Source of the DNA: Scylla paramamosain
Taxonomy: Eukaryota > Arthropoda > Malacostraca > Decapoda > Portunidae
NCBI RefSeq assembly: GCF_035594125.1
Contig: NW_026973717.1
Span: forward strand, 490,001-554,000
DNA length: 64,000 nucleotides
Direction: 5' to 3'
A program made the translations under genes and the position numbers. Under the pieces are notes generated by a model. The model saw only the letters and a list, made by a program, of their open reading frames with translations, did not search any database and had not been told where the DNA came from. Below, in pieces: positions 1-64,000 of the stretch; the stretch's first letter is position 1, and each line of letters begins with the position of its first letter.

Positions 1-146
1 TGACTTGAATTCCTTCAAGAAGGAGGTTTCAAGACACTTATTCATCAATTTTTGACTACTGCTTTGACCCTTTTATGGGACTGGCATTTCAGTGGGCATT
101 TTTTTTATTGGATTTTTGTTGCCCTAGGCCAGTGTCCCTCCTACAT
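1..146 (+). mobile_element. LINE-A 3' end fragment (cut by the window edge)
   Basis: The sequence matches the 3' end of the LINE-A copy at 17470-17610, including the terminal coding bases, the TTTTGACTACTGCTTTGACC segment and the GGCCAGTGTCCCTCC tail. No poly(A) remains: the fragment abuts an antisense piece of the same family at about 147, so two fragments lie tail to tail. Confidence 0.85.
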
Positions 147-1215
147 GAACTGTTTACTTCCTGAAGGGTTGGATGTCTATGAAAAGACCTGGAAAAGTAC
201 AGGGTGGTATTATCAGCGTAGGAGTGGATAGGACAAGAAGTTTGGTTTAGAAGATCATTGATGAATAATAGGAAGAGAGTAGATGACAGGACAGAACCCT
301 GAGGAACACCACTGTTAATAGATTTAGGAAAGGACAGTGACTTTTTACCACAGCAACAATAGAACAGTCAGAAAAGAGACTTGAGATGAAGTTACAGAGA
401 AAAGGATAGAAGCCATATGTGGGTAGTTTGGAAATCAAAGCCTTGTGGCAGACTCTATCAAAAGCTTTTGATATGTCTAAGGCAACAGCAAAAATTTCAT
501 CAAAATCCCTAAAAGAGGATGATCAAGACTCAATAAGGAAAGCCAAAAGATCACCAGTAGAACAGCCTTGACAGAACCCATACTGGCAATTAGATAGAAG
601 GTTGTGAAGTGATAGATGTTTCAGAATCTCATTGTTGAGGATAGATTCAAAACTTTAGAAAGGCAAGAAATTAAAGCAATAGGACTGTAGTTTGAGGGAT
701 TAGAATGGTCATCCTTTTTAGGGACAGGCTGAATGTAGGCAAACTTTCTGCAAGAAGGAAGAGTAGATATTGATAGACAGAGTTGAAAGAATTTGACTTG
801 GCAAGGTGCAAGCACAGAGGCACAGTTTCATTGAACAATAATAGGAGGGAGTCCATCACATCCATAAGCCTTCCAAGGGTTTAGGCCAATGAGACCATAG
901 TAAATATCACTGCAAAGGATTTTAATGATGGGTAGAATGAAGTAGTCAGAGGGTGGAGGAGAGGGAGGAACAAGCTCTGAATCATCCAAGGTAAAGTTTT
1001 TAGCAAAGGTTTGAGTGAAGTGTTCAGCTTTAGAAATAGATTAGATGGCAGTGGTGCCATCAGCTCGAAATAAAGGAGGGAAAGATGAAGAAGCAAAGTT
1101 ATTGGAGATGTTTTTGGCGAGGTGCCAGAAGTCATAAGAGGAGTTAGATCTTGACAGATTTTGACACTTGCTGTTAATGAAGAACAGACACTTGTTTAAA
1201 TCATGGTGATACAGG
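147..1215 (-). mobile_element. LINE-A internal fragment, reverse transcriptase region (antisense)
   Basis: On the minus strand this carries remnants of the LINE-A reverse-transcriptase region with several frame breaks, for example a piece resembling [19 protein letters not shown], corresponding to about 15630-16750 of the plus-strand copy. At its upstream (right) edge it is joined to a roughly 190-bp non-LINE sequence that is also joined to LINE-A at the same point near 40947. Confidence 0.85.
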
Positions 1216-1356
1216 TTGGTCCAGTTGGACAAAGCCTGTGTTAACTTGTGCTTTACTGGAAATGAACAGGTCAGACTTGATTATATTTACACTGTTTATG
1301 TATATGTACATATAAAGAACTTATTTGTCAATATGATATAGAACTAAATTTTGATA

Positions 1357-1409
<53 letters not shown>

Positions 1410-1470
1410 CTTTTTTTTGTTTGTTTTTATTATTTTTTTTTTTTTTAATTGGGGGTGAGTTTTTTAATGC
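1216..1470. repeat. Non-LINE flank shared with 40690-40946, with (A)47 and T-rich tract
   Basis: The reverse complement of 1216-1360 aligns, by eye at roughly 85-90 per cent, with 40755-40946. The match continues past the poly(A) run (1360-1406) to a GGGGGTGAGTTTTTTAATGC motif near 1451, which has a counterpart near 40690-40715 in reverse complement. The unit is therefore a repeat, probably part of a larger or chimeric mobile element. No coding sequence is seen. Confidence 0.7.
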
Positions 1471-1798
1471 CAACCCTTCTCATGGCCTCATACTACACTT
1501 CAGGAACCCTGTCACTGGTTTACCTCTGTTGCTTCATTATGAGACTGCTCCCTACTTCACAGCTACTCTAATCCTGAGACTACAGCAGATGCAGGGTGCT
1601 TCCTATAGAGTGTCCCACACTCCAACTATGTCCATACACTAATGGGCACCACACCCCCTCCCAAGAGTTGACAAGACTGCATCATTTTCATACACTCACC
1701 ACTGTTACTCTCCATTCACTTCTTCACACACAATTGCTTTCTTGCCTTGACAAGTCTGTATACACTTATGTTTATATAAAAAAGGAATATTTACTCAC
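1471..1798. other. Cadps intron, no feature recognised
   Basis: Moderately AT-rich sequence between a repeat and the Cadps exon at 1799. The open frames here are short and resemble nothing recognised. Confidence 0.6.
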
Positions 1799-54086
<52,288 letters not shown>

Positions 54087-54121
54087 CTGCAACGAAAGGA
54101 GGGGAAAAAAAATTAGCAGAT

Positions 54122-54198
<77 letters not shown>

Positions 54199-54403
54199 AA
54201 CGTGTCATATTCGAGTAAAAAAAAAAGAACATTTCTCAAGAGTAGGAGGAAAAGGAGGAGGAGGAGGAGGAGGAGGAGGAGAAGTAAGAAGACATTAAAA
54301 TAAATAAGAAACATCTCTCCTGTCACATGTTCCTACTTAATAAAACTCGTAGGATCAATAAACACACGGAGTATAGAAAAGAAAAGAAAGGAAAGAAAAC
54401 ACT

Positions 54404-54464
<61 letters not shown>

Positions 54465-54679
54465 TAAATATTGATATCCTCTCTATAAATATTGATATCC
54501 GCTCACTCAGGCACGCAAACAAGACGAGTTAGTTTAACAAGCCGTCATGTGATCCGAACTCGTGAATTCAGAAATAATTTAGGAGCGTCGCGTTGTGGAG
54601 CCTATGACCTTCACTCCCTCACTCTCCCTCGCTCTCCCGTCCATTCACTTCGCTGCCAGTCAGTCAAGTTCCCACTCGT

Positions 54680-55140
54680 AAAGTTTGCTGATTTGATTTG
54701 ATGTCAGTCAGTCAGTCGGTAAGTAGGTCTGTTAGTTGGCTGGTTTGATAGTCAGTCAGTTGGGTACTACTGGTATGAGTTAATCAATGTCATAGTTATT
54801 CATTTAGTTTCCTTTCCAATGTTCACTGTTAGTTTGTCAGCTAGTTAGGTTAGGTTAGGTTAGGTTGTTTAAAATTTATTTGGTTAGTTAGTTTGTCGGC
54901 CGGTCACTCAGTTGTTGGGCTTCTTAGTTCCGCAGCTTCATTCAATCAGCACCTTAGCAGGCCAGTTGAACAGATTAGTTATCCAGTTAATCACTTCGTC
55001 AGGTAATAAGTAATTTATCAAGTCAAGCAAGCTTCTAATCAAACAACAATTCCGCTACTACGATAGTCAGTCAGTCAGTCAGTCAGACAATTAGTCAGTC
55101 ATCCATATTCAGCTCGTCAGTCAGACAGTCAGTCGGATGA
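54680..55140. repeat. Degenerate AGTC/GTTAG tetra- and hexanucleotide-rich stretch with TTAGG run
   Basis: Frequent CAGT, AGTC and TTAGTT words form imperfect tracts, including (CAGT)n at 55062-55085 and TTAGGTTAGGTTAGGTTAGG near 54846. It looks like an old, mutated simple repeat. Confidence 0.7.
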
Positions 55141-56969
55141 AAGTCTAAGTGAGTGAGCGAGGGAGAGAAATTGGCTGAGTGAGTGGTAGCGCGAGAGGCA
55201 TATACTCGTAAGTGAATGCATAAGTGACTAAATGAGTGAGGCAGCGGATTGTAAGTAAGGGCGTGTATGAGAGAGCACAGGCCGCCAGCCAACACGAGGC
55301 TGCAAAACCTTCACCTCCTCACTCAAGACTCAGCGGTAAGACACCCAGGGCAGGACTGATGAGCACTACAGCGGCATTACGAGCGACACGAGGCAGCTGG
55401 GAAACAACAGCTGGCTAGAGGAAGGCGCACTACATACTAGTTAGCATATAATACATATACAACAGGTTGCGGTAATTATTCTGCTGCCGAGTGAAGTAAC
55501 GTAAATAACTATACGGTAGTAAAATATTACCATATGATATTTAAGAGGCTTGTAGATCTAACGGGGGGAAATAGATATTGTGTGAGGTTTAAATATTATT
55601 CTAGAAACGTAACTGACTAGAATAGAGTGAAATAACGGGTGAAACACTAGCTACTCGTGAGGAAGCGAAACGTGACAGGTGAAGGACCCAGAGATCAAGG
55701 CGAGATATATAAAAGTAAACACTAAATAAATGCACAAACACCAAGACGTGCCTACATAATGCCAACGTAAATAAGTTAACAAACAAAACAATAAAATACA
55801 ATGTCCCCTTCAGAAAACAAACACGCTAAACTAAAAATAAATAAATGAATAAACAATAAACTCTTTCCATAAAATAAATACTAAAAATACTAAACTGGAG
55901 CAACATCATAACAAACACGAAAGTCAAACGTAAACATGGATGACGAGAAAACACGATAAAAAAAAAAACAGAAGCTACAACGTAAAAAAAAAAATATATA
56001 GCTTTCCGCCCGATATCAGTACCACACATGAGGGAGGAGGGCTGCGGTAACACGCCACGCACCGCTGCACACCTCAGATGAACGCCCCTCCATTCCTCCG
56101 CTCCCAGCACTCGTCACTCCTTCCCTTGTAGTCTCCTCCAGTCCACGCAAGAGTATAATTTCGGAGGACACTGCAGACTGTCAAAAACTAGATTATTCAA
56201 CTGCTTTTAATTCGCTTGTTCATTTTTTTTTTTTCCTTTGAAGAGCTGCAATATTAATGAGCCTTTTCTTTCTTTCTTTTCACTCCCTTTAGTGCCTTTG
56301 ACCTGATTTTTTTAACGCTTAATCAAAGGGGGAAAAAAATAAAGCAAGTGATTGAAAATTTTAGATCTTCAAGTGGTTTTTGTTCTATTTCCGCCCCGTT
56401 GAATTATTCAGGGTTATCCAAATTTAATAAAAGTCATACTCTCATTAGTGGTCAAAGGACTAGGACTATGCAATCTTAACTTGCCTTTGGGTCATATTCT
56501 TAATTTCTTTGAGCTTTTATTACGACTACTATTTTAAAAGTCCGCCGAGGTGATCAGTCGAGTTCTCACGATGTTTTCCCCACACTAATGATGCACAGTC
56601 CTTCTTAAACTATCACTACCATCACGAAAACATACTTGAAAACCCTCAAATAACTTACACTAGAGCCTGCTTGATAAAGACGAGGTAAAACACCGAATCA
56701 TTGTCATTTCTACTACCTACGACATCTCTGACACCTACAACTTTTTAAAGCCACTCTTATCTAGGCACTCAACACACCGTCTGCTTTTCCTCCCACTGCC
56801 AACATTAACCTCCGCAGACGACCTCGAGACCTCGGCAAATAGCAAGCATTCCCCATAAACAAACCCACACAATTACTTAGGAATGACCTTACTCCGCCAA
56901 ACTTAAAGGAATGACAGTGTTCGCGGCTCCTTTAGGCTTAAGTAACATCAGGCTTCCCACAGCATCGTC

Positions 56970-56970
<1 letters not shown>
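55141..56970. other. Intron 1 or upstream region, no gene recognised
   Basis: I looked here for the first Cadps coding exon on the minus strand and found none. AT-rich, with A-runs near 55950-55990. Confidence 0.6.
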
Positions 56971-57051
<81 letters not shown>

Positions 57052-57122
57052 AAAAAACGTTTCTTTGTCTATATCTGTTATAGTTTAGTTAATATGGTTT
57101 AATTTTATTTTTCGTATTGTTG

Positions 57123-57180
<58 letters not shown>

Positions 57181-57197
57181 CATTATTATTATTACTA

Positions 57198-57228
<31 letters not shown>

Positions 57229-57300
57229 TATTGTTATCATTATTACTATTATCATTATCATCATTATTATAATTACAATTATCATTACTATTATATTATT
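56971..57300. repeat. (GA)n 56971-57047 and interrupted (ATT)n 57119-57298
   Basis: The (ATT)n tract carries regular C and G substitutions (ACT, ATC, GTT), as in an ageing array. Confidence 0.95.
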
Positions 57301-57586
57301 TTCTATTTTTGCTACATGACTTGTTCTTCTGCGTATTTGATCCATGCACTTCCTTCTCGTTTATTCTTCTAGTCCTGTTACATAACGTACCATAATAGTA
57401 TTTACTCCCATTAACTCATTACGACACACACCTGAGGAGGACCGTCATGTCATTACCACTCACCGTCCCGTGCGTTATATTAATTATTCACTTTTATTTC
57501 TCGCAAGACAGACGCGGGGAAGACTTAATGTTTGCTGGGGTATCTTAATAGGAATGTCAGATAATGCTTCTGTACCTTAATGTCAT

Positions 57587-57957
<371 letters not shown>

Positions 57958-58234
57958 TACGTTGCTTCCACACCTTTAAGCAGGATATTATGATCACTTG
58001 TCACGGAGCAGAGGCTCCTCTTGCCACCGCCTCCTCCCCCTCCTCCTCCTCCTCCCTTCAAGTTACACCTCCGCCTGCACCTTCAGCTAATGCCCTACAT
58101 CTCACCTGTCCCTCCCCTCTCCTCTCCCTCTCCCCATTCCCCTCTCCCAATCCGCCCGCCACTTCCCCTCCAGCACCACTTAGATACTCCCACTTCCTCT
58201 CGTAACGGCTCCTCCTCGTCCACACACTGCACTC

Positions 58235-58238
<4 letters not shown>

Positions 58239-58302
<64 letters not shown>

Positions 58303-58330
58303 CTTTACGCAGTCACTTACCCTTTACACA

Positions 58331-58419
<89 letters not shown>

Positions 58420-58443
58420 ACACACATACACACGTACACACAT

Positions 58444-58485
<42 letters not shown>

Positions 58486-58750
58486 GAGGAGGAGGAGGAG
58501 GAGGAGGAGGAGGAGGAGGATGAGGAGGCGGAGGAGGAGGAGGAGGAGGAGGAGGAGTGTTTATGTTGTCGTTGTTATTGTAGTTTATTGATTACAGCTT
58601 TACAGTAAAACAATTTCCTTATAAATTAAGAACGCAACAAATTCATAAGCTCACATAAATAATATCTTTTAGTCCGTAATAATTATGGTAAAAAGATCAC
58701 GAAGGATTTGCCACACAAGTACGTTCTGATTACATGCTATACTCACGGGA

Positions 58751-58790
<40 letters not shown>

Positions 58791-58831
58791 TTCTCATACA
58801 CATCAAGTAAATTTAAGACCTCAACATCATA

Positions 58832-58881
<50 letters not shown>

Positions 58882-58948
58882 TAGGCCTCATCACCATACC
58901 ACACACACTCATCACAACTCATCTATGCCAGGGAGGTCATTACTTATG

Positions 58949-59023
<75 letters not shown>
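58239..59023. repeat. Microsatellite cluster: (CT)n, (CT)n-(CA)n, (TAG)n-(GAG)n, (CA)n x2, (CT)n
   Basis: (CT)n 58239-58300, (CT)n 58335-58387 with (CA)n to 58440, (TAG)n 58445-58485, (GAG)n 58486-58557, (CA)n 58755-58790 and 58838-58880, (CT)n 58951-59023. Simple repeats make up about half of this 800 bp. Confidence 0.95.
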
Positions 59024-59031
<8 letters not shown>

Positions 59032-59585
59032 GTCCCACCTCCACCAATTCCTTGCCCGGATATTAAAGCAATCTGTCTGTCCCCTTCTGTTAAGCCTTTT
59101 CAGGATAACATGGCCAAGGTGTTTCTGTCCACACTTGCCTCCTCCTCCTCCTCCTCCTCCTCCTATTCCTCCTCCTGCTTCTCCTACTCCTCCAACTTCT
59201 CCTATTCCAGCACCTCTCTTGATTCTTCTTTTTTCTTCTCTTCTCCTTCTCGTCCTGTTCCTTTTGCTCCGTCTCCTACACCGCCTCCTCCTCCTCTTGT
59301 TTTTCTTTCCTCTTCTTCTCTTTCTTTGATCCTGACATCTTCTCGGGTAAGTCCTGTTTTCTTTTACAAATTGTCCAGAAGAGTCGTGGCGGGATCACGG
59401 AATTCAAGGACACAAGTAAAATGAGCGAGTTCGTCGTTCCGCCTCGAGGGTTCCCTTCCTTCACTCCTTCCTTCCAGCGCAGCGTGGCCGAGGTGCTGTT
59501 TGCTCATTGTTTTGGTTTTGTGGTGTTTGTAAATTTGAATTGTTACTTTGAATTAGGGCCTGTATGTTGTTCTGCCTGTCTATTT

Positions 59586-59653
<68 letters not shown>

Positions 59654-59968
59654 CCTCGCTCGCTCGCTGTTAAATTTCTTCACTGTTACGCACAATAAAT
59701 TTCTACGCTATGCTGAAAAACATGTATTCCTTTTCTTTCTCTCTCCCTTCCACCACCAAAAACCTACACTCCCACCACCAGTACCACCACCATCACTCCC
59801 AACACCACCACCACCACCACCACCCGTTTGTCTCCTGTCCGCCACCACCAGACTTTCATCCTATATCATTCTATAAAACCCAGCTGGAGAACATGTTTCA
59901 TTCTTTTATCTTCCATTTTAACGTTATAAGGAGCACTAAAACAACCACTACCACTAACACCAGTACGC

Positions 59969-60049
<81 letters not shown>

Positions 60050-60062
60050 GTGTGTGTGTGTG
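59024..60062. repeat. Pyrimidine-rich intron with (CTC)n, (CT)n 59588-59650, (CCA)n, (CT)n-(TG)n 59969-60062
   Basis: A CTC/TCC-rich tract at 59140-59330 and a CCACCA-rich tract at 59750-59850 lie between the dinucleotide arrays. No gene was recognised. Confidence 0.9.
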
Positions 60063-60342
60063 TGCGTGTTTTACAATAGCACCACCATCACTACCTTCTC
60101 TTCATTCCCCTCATCATCAGCAGGAACAACAAGAGGTCTAGCACCAACACTCCTCTTCTGCCCTTCAGGTATCGACCCCAGGCATGTGCTGGGCCAGGTG
60201 TCAGGGTCCCGGCGCTGCACCACACACACGCGTGACCCTCGGGGATGCGTGCCCGTATTAGCTTTGTCCGGGTCTTCAGTACAGCTCCCCCTTCATTTTG
60301 CTTCCTGCGCTGTTTGCTCAAGGTTTTATCTGTTAGGTTTAC

Positions 60343-60345
<3 letters not shown>

Positions 60346-60395
<50 letters not shown>
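60346..60395. repeat. (TG)n, left half of a microsatellite split by a LINE
   Basis: The array directly abuts the 3' tail of the L2-like LINE; another (TG)n starts at that element's 5' edge (62464). Confidence 0.9.
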
Positions 60396-60398
<3 letters not shown>

Positions 60399-60522
60399 TA
60401 AAAAATAATAATAATAATAAACGGTTTATTATTTAGGCAGTTGACAAACTGAAAATGTACATAGGGGATGGGGAAAAACTTAACATTAATCCTAACGGTA
60501 AGACTAATCTAGGAGGGAAATA

Positions 60523-61820
60523 CTATCGATTGATGGCTCGCACCATGGTGGGAATCGCACTGAGTCTGTACCGGTCCGTGCGCGGCGCCTTCAGGGGCGT
60601 TATTTTGTTGTGGTGTCTGGTGGCACGGACAGGGCGAGGCGCGTCGGGCGGCAGCATGTCTCTGAGACGCGGATGATGCAGTAGTCCCTTCCCAAACTTC
60701 TCCAGAGCCTCTCGGTGCCTGGTGGATATTCTGGACAGACTCAGGGTGGTCAGGGCTTCTTCATAGGTGGTGTATGCAGGGCCAAGGATGACCCTGCACG
60801 CCCTTTTCTGCACACTCTCTAGCTGTAGCTGTTGAGTGTGTGTGAGGGAGGAGGACCACGCTGGGGAGGCGTACATGAGTTTGGGGAGGATGAAGGTGAG
60901 GTACACCCCCCTTAACTCATCTGTCGGCGTCCCCAGCGACCTGAGTCTGCGCAGCATGTACAGCCTGTAGGTAGCTGATCTCACGGTGCTGGCGACATGC
61001 TGCTTCCAGGTCAGCTGGTCGTCCACCGTGACTCCGAGAAGCTTGGCACATTGGACCACCTGGAGGGGGTGAGGGCCCACTGTGAGCCGGGGAGGGGGCA
61101 CTGGTACAGAGGAGGTACAGAAATGCATCACCACAGTTTTGCTGTGGTTGATGGTCATCCTGCTCTCCTCTGTCCACGTCTGCAGTCGCTCCAGAATTGC
61201 TTGCAGTGGCGAGTAGTCCGGGTTCTTGTTGGAAACTGGGACGCCCACGGTGCAGTCGTCCACATACTTCCAGCGATGGGGGGTGTCGGTGAGGGCGTCG
61301 TTGATGAGGAGGAGGAAGCATAGAGGACCCATCTTGGTCCCCTGGGGGACTCCACATGTCAGCTGTTGGAAATTAGAGACAGAGCCCTGATAGCGAACGG
61401 CCTGACGTCTCCCTGTGAGGAAGTCGGCTAGCCACGCTATCAGATTAGGAGGGAGACCCAGACTTACTGCCTTGCTGATGACAACAGTGTGATCAACTAG
61501 ATCAAAGGCTTTTTTGAAGTCGACAAAAGCAACAGCTAGAGAGGTGTTTCGCTTGTCCAGGTGGCTGTGGATGAATTCAAGGAAGCTGGTCAGGTAATGT
61601 GAGGTGGAGGTGGCTTTAATATTTCCGAATTGTCTGATATCCACGGTGTTACAAATTTTGGTGTATGCCCAGTCATATACAAAATCTTCACAAATAAGGC
61701 TAGGGATGGGGGTGATAGAGACTGGCCTGAGGTCATTGAGTGACTGAGGACTGGAAGTTTTGGGGATGGGAGTGACATAAGATGTCTTCCAGTCCGCGGG
61801 GCAAGAGTGTTGGGAGAGTG
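60523..61820 (-). pseudogene. LINE reverse transcriptase, intact catalytic part
   Basis: An open frame of about 430 codons begins upstream of any ATG (near ADWKTSYVTPIPK at about 61800; first ATG 61644) and ends at 60523. Motifs in order: NDLRPVSITPIPS, VAFVDFKKAFDLVDHTVV, LTCGVPQGTKMGPLCFLLL, the catalytic KYVDDCTVGV, KTVVMHFC, CAKLLGVTVDDQLTWKQHV, PKLMYASPAWSSSL and a C-terminal HHNKITPLKAPRTDRYR block. The frame being open over the whole domain suggests a fairly recent insertion. The upstream part is broken. Confidence 0.92.
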
Positions 61821-61829
61821 AGGCGTTTA

Positions 61830-62335
61830 TTATGGAGGCATAGCGGTGTTGCTAGCTCTACAAGCAAATTCCTTGTAAATTTTTATAGGAAGGTCAGTGG
61901 GTGTGGTGGATCTTGGTTTAAAATTTAAGTATTCTCTTAAAAACATCCATCGCCTGGACAGTGTGTGGAGGGGAGGGAGCGGGCAGATAGGCAGGAAGCG
62001 GAGTGGTGTGGAGGGGAGGAAAGGAAAGGTTTGACAGATAGCAGCAAAGTGATCGTTCATTCTCCTGAGCCGCGAGATTAGCAGGAAGGTGTGAGGTGCA
62101 AGGAAGGGATGAAGTGTGCTTTTGTAAGCCACACAAAGCTTTGATCTTAGCGTACCACTGTCTGTTGTTGGTCAGCTTGAGGTGGTGTATCTTGTCTGGG
62201 TAATAGCTTGCCTTTGCATTCTTAATCTCCCTGATTACTCTGTTTCTTAGTTTCCTGTAAAGGACCGGGCAGGAGTGGAACGCCCAGGTCCGCTGACGCA
62301 TGAGTCTTTTAAATGCGGGGCGTCATCCAGGGAGC
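61830..62335 (-). pseudogene. LINE linker region upstream of reverse transcriptase, frameshifted
   Basis: Frames at 62301-61918 (RTWAFHSCPVLYRKLRNRV, IREIKNAKASYYPDKIHHL, NNRQWYAKIKALCG) and 62132-61830 (RSTTPTDLPIKIYKEFAC) belong to one protein interrupted by shifts near 61950 and 61840. This is the spacer between endonuclease and reverse transcriptase in such LINEs. Confidence 0.82.
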
Positions 62336-62463
62336 ATCAGACGGGTGCGTTGTGACGCTCTTGGCTGGGAAGTAGTGGTGGAAGGCTGCTGTAGTAGTGG
62401 CGACGTAGTTTTTGCCATTTTAAGGTGGACGTCCTCCTCATCCAGCACCTCGGTCCACGGGTG

Positions 62464-62509
<46 letters not shown>

Positions 62510-62524
62510 CATTACTTTCTGTTT

Positions 62525-62622
<98 letters not shown>

Positions 62623-62637
62623 TCTTCTTCTTCTTCG
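62464..62637. repeat. (TG)n 62464-62507 and (CT)n-(CTT)n 62529-62635
   Basis: The first array is the right-hand partner of 60346-60395. The second is a (CT)n with two short interruptions that ends in CTT triplets. Confidence 0.95.
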
Positions 62638-62824
62638 TGTCACCCTCCTCCACGCCCCGGACGCCTCGCTCTCCTAACTCGAGCCAACAAGCCATGGTAT
62701 CAGAGCGCCACCGAGCGGAAAAGCTACTAATCTTCATTCAATTACTGAGTCCCATTGACGACGACGCCGTGACAGAAGACCAACTTAGCTCACCCCTACC
62801 GAATTAACCACCGGATCTGCGTAA

Positions 62825-62826
<2 letters not shown>

Positions 62827-62864
<38 letters not shown>

Positions 62865-62974
62865 ATGTGTAACTGGTTCACCTCATGCACGACAATCATA
62901 ACTCCAGCAGGAAGGAAAACTACAACGAAAGCTGAGGTTATTGCGCGAATATTTTTGAGCGAGGATGCTAACCG

Positions 62975-63059
<85 letters not shown>

Positions 63060-63480
63060 GCGCTGGCTCCTTGCGCCACACAGTGTACACGTAAAGGTAA
63101 AGGTCAGCTGAATTAAGGTTCACTCCAGCCAGTCATTCATATCGTTGGGTCGGGGTCCAGCAAAACCAGAGCAGCTCATCCCGCCGAGGCCGCCACCCAC
63201 CACCACCACCACCACCACACCACTCGCTTCAAGGTTACTGGCAAGGGCACCTCCAGCATCACACACGAGCATGTCTCCATTCCAGCAGGGAACGCAAGGC
63301 TGGCCGCTGCTATGCCGCTATAAAAAACAATTCATTTTCATTCCCTTGGTAAAATGTTGTTGCAATTATGACGCCGCGGTTAGAGTCAGGCAGCCGCCAT
63401 GTTTGTTTTCCCTGGCTGGTCAAACAAACGTTGTGTTGGAACTTGTTTGTTTTATATTTCATTAGCCGCTTAAGATAGAT
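62827..63480. repeat. (TG)n 62827-62862 and (CT)n 62979-63055, then unrecognised sequence
   Basis: Two arrays, then about 420 bp of mixed sequence with a CCA-triplet run (63189-63220). No gene was recognised before the LINE fragment. Confidence 0.85.
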
Positions 63481-64000
63481 GGGTATACAATGTTCTATAA
63501 AGATAGAGAAAACAGGAGAGGAGGAGGTGTCGCGTTATACGTTAGGGACATATTACAGTGCTGTATGAACAATAGAATTAAAACAGATAACAAAGCAGAG
63601 TCGATATGGGTAGATATTAAGGAAGGATCGCAGTCAGTAGTACTAGGGGTAGTTTACAGACCACCGACCAGTACAGAGGAAATTAACACCTCACTGTGGC
63701 AGGAATTAAATAGAGCAGGCAGGTACAGTCAGGTATGTGTGGTAGGAGATTTTAATTTTAGGAATATCGACTGGAGTCTGATTGTGGGTAACAAGGAAGC
63801 AGAGGAATTCCTTAAGGTAATTCAGGATAATTTTTTAAAACAGGTAGTCGTAGAACCCACAAGGGGGAATAATATTCTAGATTTAATTCTTACTAACAGG
63901 GAGGAAGCAGTCACGCAGGTAGAGGTTGGAGGACAGCTAGGTAACAGTGACCTTAGGGAAATTAGGTACAAGCTAGAATGGGAAGAAACTGTTAGAAATA
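63481..64000 (+). pseudogene. LINE endonuclease (APE-type) domain, open to the window edge
   Basis: A continuous frame from about 63481 reads RRGGGVALYVRD, VVLGVVYRPPTSTEE, VCVVGDFNFRNIDW and NILDLILTNREEAV, the standard order of CR1-group APE endonucleases. The final catalytic block reads LGNSDLREIRYKL: leucine where SDH would be expected, so the histidine is lost. The N-terminal N and E blocks of the domain are missing to the left. The element continues beyond 64000. Confidence 0.9.

Larger units (their letters stand above)
60396..62463 (-). mobile_element. L2/CR1-like LINE, 5'-truncated, inserted in (TG)n
   Basis: Its 3' tail is a (TTA)n-type microsatellite (ATAATAATAATAATAAAC at 60405-60422 on the plus strand). 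The reverse-transcriptase frame is on the minus strand. The endonuclease domain is missing: the 5' edge at 62463 begins just upstream of the linker (WMTPRI-type block near 62320). It is distinct from LINE-A and the CR1-like family in sequence, tail and catalytic box (YVDD rather than YADD). Two or more frameshifts lie upstream of about 61840. Confidence 0.88.

Noticed and set aside
55095..55418. Frames on both strands in a relatively GC-rich stretch
   Set aside because: No conserved motif and no plausible splice sites matching Cadps phases.
63145..63465. A 106-codon plus-strand frame
   Set aside because: Contains a CCA-triplet run and no recognisable domain; treated as chance.

Overview
The window looks like repeat-rich DNA from an arthropod, most likely a decapod crustacean. 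The evidence is the very dense (GA)n/(CT)n, (TG)n/(CA)n and trinucleotide microsatellites, short tracts of the arthropod telomere-type motif TTAGG, abundant non-LTR retrotransposons, and an intron-rich host gene. The species assignment is inference. No bacterial-type genes, operons, tRNA or rRNA genes were recognised.

One host gene accounts for the conserved non-mobile coding sequence. Five short exons on the minus strand (53919-54086, 29733-29901, 13787-13866, 3118-3263, 1799-1879) join in phase and encode the N-terminal region of CADPS/CAPS, the calcium-dependent activator protein for secretion that works in dense-core vesicle exocytosis. The first coding exon should lie to the right of 54086, possibly beyond the window. 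The PH, C2 and MUN-type regions lie to the left, outside it. Introns between these exons are about 24.0, 15.9, 10.5 and 1.2 kb. The third exon is 7 nt shorter than the family pattern predicts, which shifts the frame.

Nearly everything else is intronic mobile DNA. (1) A LINE family, here called LINE-A, has copies or fragments at 1-1215, 1977-2460, 14230-17657, 33036-35438, 36683-36800 and 40947-42772. (2) Four CR1-like LINE copies lie head to tail on the minus strand at 4622-11776, with a Tigger/pogo-like element inserted at 9404-10182. (3) A Tc1-like element with long inverted repeats lies at 12328-13282. (4) Two PIF/Harbinger deletion derivatives (20985-21601 and 23332-24090) each keep the start of both element genes. 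(5) A nearly complete Gypsy-type LTR retrotransposon lies at 22416-28110 and is interrupted by one of the Harbinger elements. (6) A foldback MITE lies at 28741-29073. (7) A mariner with two frameshifts lies at 43177-44492, and a truncated sibling at 36488-36592. (8) An L2-like LINE at 60396-62464 sits inside a split (TG)n tract. (9) The endonuclease domain of another LINE starts near 63481 and runs off the right edge.

From about 44.5 kb to the right edge the intron DNA is studded with microsatellites. The long Ser-Leu, Arg-Glu, Cys-Val and Thr-His reading frames there are artefacts of dinucleotide repeats. I found no undescribed multi-gene system. The most useful observations are the Cadps frameshift, the two Harbinger derivatives deleted in the same way, a LINE chimera junction shared by two loci, and the nested or stacked insertions.
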